Assembly (NCBI GenBank): GCA_002405525.1
Contig: DHLY01000011.1
Location: 1 to 33,476, forward strand
Direction of reading: 5' to 3'
Length of the DNA stretch: 33,476 bases
Source of the DNA: Proteobacteria bacterium UBA4656
GTDB lineage: Bacteria; Pseudomonadota; Gammaproteobacteria; Xanthomonadales; Ahniellaceae
In this document: piece after piece, positions 30,744 through 33,476 of the stretch
How positions within the stretch are numbered: position 1 is the stretch's first letter
Layout: each line of letters begins with the position of its first letter
Position numbers and translations under genes: made by a program
The notes under the pieces: model-generated
Told to the model about the DNA's origin: nothing
Database searches by the model: none
Seen by the model: only the letters and a program-made list of their open reading frames with translations

Positions 30744-31208
30744 GTGTTCGACGTGGTGCTCTGGCGGCCGGAGATTCCACCCAACACCGGCAATGTGATC
30801 CGCCTGTGCGCCAACACCGGCGCCCGCCTGCACCTCGTCCGTCCGCTCGGCTTCGACCTCGACCACGCCCGGCTGCGCCGGGCCGGTCTCGACTACCACG
30901 AGTTCGCCGACGTCGCGGTGCACGACTCGCTGGACGACTACCTCGCCCGCGAGCGCCCGCCGCGGCTGTTCGCGCTGGCCACCGCCGGCACACGGGGCTT
31001 CGACGCCGTGGCCTACGCGGCCGGCGATGCCCTGCTGTTCGGTCCCGAGAGCTGCGGCCTGCCCGACGAAGTGCTGGCGACACTGCCGGCCGGCCATGTG
31101 CTGCGGCTGCCGATGCGGCCAGGCAACCGCAGCCTGAACCTGTCCAACGCGGTGGCGGTGACGGTGTTCGAGGCATGGCGCCAGCACGGCTGGCGCGGCG
31201 GCGCCTGA
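30744..31208 (+). CDS. trmL: tRNA (cytidine/uridine-2'-O-)-methyltransferase TrmL
   Basis: A 154-residue SPOUT methyltransferase, the usual TrmL length. It methylates the 2'-OH of the wobble base 34 in tRNA-Leu isoacceptors. Motif 1 is [20 protein letters not shown] (from residue 11), motif 2 is [11 protein letters not shown] (about 97-107), and motif 3 is [20 protein letters not shown] (about 119-138), forming the trefoil-knot SAM pocket. It starts with GTG, 15 bases after hemY, so it may share the hem transcript; no functional link is known. Confidence 0.95.
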   Translation: MFDVVLWRPEIPPNTGNVIRLCANTGARLHLVRPLGFDLDHARLRRAGLDYHEFADVAVHDSLDDYLARERPPRLFALATAGTRGFDAVAYAAGDALLFGPESCGLPDEVLATLPAGHVLRLPMRPGNRSLNLSNAVAVTVFEAWRQHGWRGGA

Positions 31209-31441
31209 ACGCCGATGGAATGGAACTTGAACACGTTCTGAAGGCCGCAACGAACCATGACCTTCGACCGCTGTCCGCCGATCACCGGCGGCCGCAGCAT
31301 GCCGTTGCCGCGACCGCTCGCGTCGATCGGGTTCCGCATCGACCGCCGGCAGCCTGCTGCGACGCCCGGCGTGGCTGGCGCGTCCTGCTGGCGACCCCGG
31401 CTGCAATCGGCCACGGCACCGCACCCAACATGGAGAATGGC
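31209..31441. other. Intergenic region before the Ax21-like gene
   Basis: A 233-base gap with no supported gene. It holds a small dyad, GAAC-AC-GTTC (31229-31238), near its left end and ends with GGAG five to eight bases before the ATG at 31442. No clear promoter boxes are seen. Confidence 0.3.
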
Positions 31442-32059
31442 ATGAAGCATCCCCTCGCACTCGCCGCCGCCCTGCTCGCCGGCACCGCCGGCACCGCCTC
31501 CGCCGGCGATCTGTCCTACACCTGGCTCGAAGCCGGCTACGCCCGCTCCGATCGCGACATCCTCGACGGCGGCAACGGCTTCGGCGTGCGCGGTTCCGGC
31601 GCGATCACCGATTCGTTGCATTTCTTCGGCGGCTACGAGCGCACCGGCCACGACGACTTCGACCTCGCCGACTGGCGCGCCGGGGTCGGCTACAGCCTCG
31701 CGATCTCGGACGACGTGGACCTGGTGGCCCGCGTGTCCTACGAGCGGGCCGACTACGACGTGATCGGCGACGGCGACGGCTACGGCGTGGAGGTCGGCGT
31801 GCGCGCCGCGCTCTCGCCCGCCTTCGAAGCATCCGCCGGCGTGCGTCACCGCGACATCGGCTTCGATGGCGAGGTCGTCTGCATCGCCATCGTCCCGGTG
31901 CCGCCGGCCTGCCGCTTCGCCGCCGACGCCGACGGCAGCGACACGGCGTTCTTCGCCGGCGGCCAGTACAAGTTCAACCCGCAATGGGGCATCGCGGCCG
32001 AGGTGAGTTTCTCGGACGCGGACAACCGGGTGTTCGTGGGTCCGCGGATTTCGTTCTGA
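31442..32059 (+). CDS. Ax21-like outer-membrane beta-barrel protein
   Basis: A 205-residue exported protein with a signal peptide (LALAAALLAGTAGTASA). The mature part is a run of short amphipathic strands: LSYTWLEAGYARSD, GFGVRGSGAI, LHFFGGYERTG, WRAGVGYSLAIS, VDLVARVSYERADYD and FEASAGVRHRDIGF. It ends in VFVGPRISF with the terminal Phe needed by the Bam machinery. It resembles Ax21 of Xanthomonas, a small barrel secreted in vesicles and linked to motility and biofilms. One loop carries two cysteines (VVCIAIVPVPPACRF) that may pair. A single gene; a strong hairpin follows its stop. Confidence 0.85.
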   Translation: MKHPLALAAALLAGTAGTASAGDLSYTWLEAGYARSDRDILDGGNGFGVRGSGAITDSLHFFGGYERTGHDDFDLADWRAGVGYSLAISDDVDLVARVSYERADYDVIGDGDGYGVEVGVRAALSPAFEASAGVRHRDIGFDGEVVCIAIVPVPPACRFAADADGSDTAFFAGGQYKFNPQWGIAAEVSFSDADNRVFVGPRISF

Positions 32060-32069
32060 GCCTCGATGT

Positions 32070-32100
32070 AGCCGGGGCCGGCGGTAGCCGGTCCCCGGCT
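32070..32100 (+). terminator. Strong hairpin after the Ax21-like gene
   Basis: AGCCGGGG plus CCGG (32070-32081) pairs with CCGG plus CCCCGGCT (32088-32100, one bulged T), a 12-pair stem around CGGTAG, 11 bases after the stop codon. A U-run is missing, as in many terminators of GC-rich bacteria. Confidence 0.55.
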
Positions 32101-32175
32101 CGATCGCAAAACGTCTCGCTGCTCGACGCCTCGAAAGGCGCCCGGCAAACGAGGCCGACTCAATCCCGGAAAGGA

Positions 32176-32754
32176 CTACTCCACCTGCGTGCACCCCCGC
32201 GGTGTGCCCGACTTCCGCGATGCGGGAACTTCACTGGTCGACGTGCTCGAAGTCGGCACGCCGGTCGACGAGGGCGTCTGGGTTGTCGTCGTGAAGATCA
32301 TCGCCCGCCCCCGCGCGAGGTAGATGCTGCGGGCATCCGTCCGTGTCGACCCGTTGGGTCCGTTGGTGTTGGAGATCATCCGAGACCACATCTCTTCCCC
32401 GGCATCCCACCCGTAACCGTCAATGCCGCAACCCAGCGACTTCACCGCTTCGCTGGACGGCATAACAGGGACACGAACCACGGTCGGCGAGACCCTTGCC
32501 GCTTTGGGGCCAGCCAGATCGACCAGCTCCTCCGACCTTGACGAGGTCGACAGATGGTGCCGCTTTCCGCTGGCATCGACAAAGAACACGTGGACCAGCT
32601 CACCGTCGTACACCGCCTCCAGGCAGTCAACCTGACAGGTCTCGCTCGCGACGGCCTCGAGTGTGTCGAGCGCGGCGCCGTTGCTCGGCGTTGAGACGCC
32701 AAACCCGCCGATCGCGAGAATGGCTGCATGAAAAACAGTTCGAAACGCGTTCAT
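32176..32754 (-). CDS. Exported protein of unknown function
   Basis: A 192-residue protein with a signal peptide (VFHAAILAIGGFGVSTPSNGA). The mature part begins with LDTLEAVASETCQVDCLEAVYDGELVHVFFVDASGK, where two cysteines are spaced CQVDC, followed by a polar region with GYGWDAGEEMWSRMI. The last 40 residues are Thr/Ser-rich (TTTTQTPSSTGVPTSSTSTS), perhaps a surface tail or a frameshifted end. GGAG precedes the ATG. Codon use is less GC-biased than in neighbouring genes, so it may be a recent arrival. I do not recognise the family. Confidence 0.6.
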   Translation of the reverse strand: MNAFRTVFHAAILAIGGFGVSTPSNGAALDTLEAVASETCQVDCLEAVYDGELVHVFFVDASGKRHHLSTSSRSEELVDLAGPKAARVSPTVVRVPVMPSSEAVKSLGCGIDGYGWDAGEEMWSRMISNTNGPNGSTRTDARSIYLARGRAMIFTTTTQTPSSTGVPTSSTSTSEVPASRKSGTPRGCTQVE

Positions 32755-33036
32755 CGATCAACTCCATGTGATGGATTTTCAGTGCCCCTGACGAGGGCAG
32801 GCTAGCAAAGGAAATCCGGGGGGGGCAATATCCCTGTTTACTTCCGAAACCCGTGTGCTTTGGTTCCGAATCAGGTCTCGGCCTGGCATCAGCGGCGACG
32901 CGCCAGACGAACGGCAGGCGGCCGGCGCCGTCCGGTCGGGTCGTTGGGCTTTCCTGAGCGCGCAGGGTGCCGTTCGCTGCGCTCGTTGCACAGCACGGTG
33001 AGGCTGTCGTTTGCGAGGGTTTGTCGTGATCGCAAT
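32755..33036. other. Non-coding region before the REP cluster
   Basis: No supported gene. It holds a small dyad TCCAT-GTG-ATGGA (32764-32776) at the front of the unknown gene, a G-run (32818-32826), and the second copy of the dispersed palindrome at 32966-32992. Base composition is lower in GC than the coding parts. Confidence 0.45.
32966..32992. repeat. Dispersed palindromic element, copy 2
   Basis: GGTGC-CG-TTCGCTGCGCTC-G-TTGCAC is the inverse-complement form of the element at 20931-20957, with four differences in 27 positions. The outer stem is partly decayed here while the loop sequence is perfectly kept. Confidence 0.65.
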
Positions 33037-33310
33037 CGACGAAGCATTTCGCGCCGCTGCTTCTCCTGTAGGAGCGCGCTTGCGCGCGACCGCCACGTTT
33101 CGATCTGGCCGCAGGCGTATAGCGTGCGATGCCTCGACTGTAGGAGCGCTGCGTGCAGCGCGATCGCCACCTGCCGACCTTGCCGCATGCGTCTTGCACC
33201 CAAGATTGTTTCGTCCTCGCAAGCGACGAAGCGTTTCGCGCCGCTGCTTCATCGGTGGGAGCGCGCTTGCGCGCGATCGCCACATCTCGATCTTGCCGCA
33301 GGCGTCTTGC
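33037..33310. repeat. Composite REP array, direct-repeat part
   Basis: Three REP-like units in plus orientation start at 33067, 33139 and 33255. Each has the head GTAGGAGCG or GTGGGAGCG, a GC palindrome such as GCGCGCTTGCGCGC, a conserved CGA(C/T)CGCCAC, and a tail ending in TTGCCGCAGGCGTCTT or close to it. Units one and three are also preceded by a second shared block, CGACGAAGC(A/G)TTTCGCGCC onwards (33037 and 33224), giving a composite period of 187 bases. Unit two lacks this block. The array is non-coding. Confidence 0.8.
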
Positions 33311-33382
33311 CTGCTGGGTTGTTCCGCTGTCGCAAGCGACAGCAAGGCAACCCCGCGCTCAAGACGCCTGCGGCAAGATCGA
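33287..33382. repeat. 22-bp perfect inverted repeat with nested hairpins
   Basis: The 22 bases at 33287-33308 and 33361-33382 are exact inverse complements. Between them GGGTTG/CAACCC (33316-33321, 33348-33353) and GCTGTCGC-AA-GCGACAGC (33326-33343) continue the symmetry to a two-base loop. The symmetry also runs outward into REP units three and four, so the whole of 33255-33417 can form one long cruciform. Confidence 0.75.
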
Positions 33383-33476
33383 AACGTGGCGGTCGCGCTG
33401 CACGCAGCGCGCCTACAACGGAGACCTCGACGCAAGACGCGTAAGGCAGGATCGCGACGTGGCGGTCGCGCGCAAG
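33361..33476. repeat. REP units in minus orientation, cut by the window edge
   Basis: Two further REP units lie inverted relative to the first three. One covers 33361-33417; read on the minus strand its head is TGTAGGCGCG, with the CGACCGCCAC core. The other runs from about 33432 to the window edge with the same core. The array therefore continues beyond the window. Confidence 0.7.

Noticed and set aside
29100..31460. A 786-codon open frame on the minus strand
   Set aside because: It is antisense to hemX, hemY and trmL, all of which are well recognised; composition is that of a shadow frame.
33037..33476. CRISPR array
   Set aside because: Repeats are palindromic, occur in both orientations, vary in spacing and lack unique spacers of constant length; no cas genes are near.
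1..33476. tRNA, rRNA or riboswitch genes
   Set aside because: I scanned the gaps for tRNA-like TTCGA arms, rRNA-like conserved words and known riboswitch cores and found none that held up.

Overview
The window is high-GC DNA, dense on both strands and coding almost throughout. Gene content points to a gammaproteobacterium of the Lysobacterales (Xanthomonadales). The pointers are a hemD-hemX-hemY operon with a HemJ-type protein close by, an Ax21-like outer-membrane protein, a lysyl-endopeptidase-like secreted protease with C-terminal domains typical of that order, REP-type palindromes, and several promoters whose -10 box lies only 6-9 bases from the start codon (candidate leaderless mRNAs). 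No rRNA, tRNA, CRISPR array, insertion sequence or phage module was seen.

Left end (1-2817): a worn region. It holds a frameshifted coding remnant at the window edge, a two-gene toxin-antitoxin module on the minus strand (977-1300 toxin, 675-980 antitoxin), and the N-terminal third of an S9-family peptidase that loses coherence near 2245. A small membrane or periplasmic thioredoxin-fold protein follows (2818-3288). Next comes an RlmN/Cfr-type radical SAM methyltransferase (3492-4523), preceded by three perfect palindromes, one of which covers its start codon. purU (4741-5604) converges on it.

5938-9958: a compact plus-strand operon of five genes: a DUF2878 membrane protein, a DUF1295 steroid-reductase-fold membrane protein, an unknown exported protein, a lipocalin lipoprotein and a GT1 glycosyltransferase. 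Together they look like a membrane-lipid modification, transport and glycosylation unit. This is the best candidate here for an undescribed pathway.

10013-19373: a long minus-strand series. It holds YceI, SixA, a 1202-residue secreted trypsin-fold protease, a beta-lactamase-fold exported protein that has lost its active-site motifs, a TPR-2OG-Fe(II) oxygenase fusion and a second 2OG-Fe(II) oxygenase. The last is divergent from a Ycf46-like AAA ATPase (19433-20914).

20915-26371: a structured intergenic element (three-way-junction fold plus a dispersed palindrome), a lipoprotein glycerophosphodiester phosphodiesterase, an inverted REP pair, a large exported BNR-repeat (sortilin-like) propeller protein, and the HemJ/CopD-type membrane protein.

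26392-32754: a small lipoprotein and a YiiD_C-type thioesterase on the minus strand, then hemD-hemX-hemY-trmL on the plus strand, an Ax21-like outer-membrane barrel with a strong hairpin after it, and an unknown exported protein. The right edge (about 32966-33476) is non-coding and built from at least five REP-like palindromes in both orientations, two of which form a large cruciform-capable inverted repeat.
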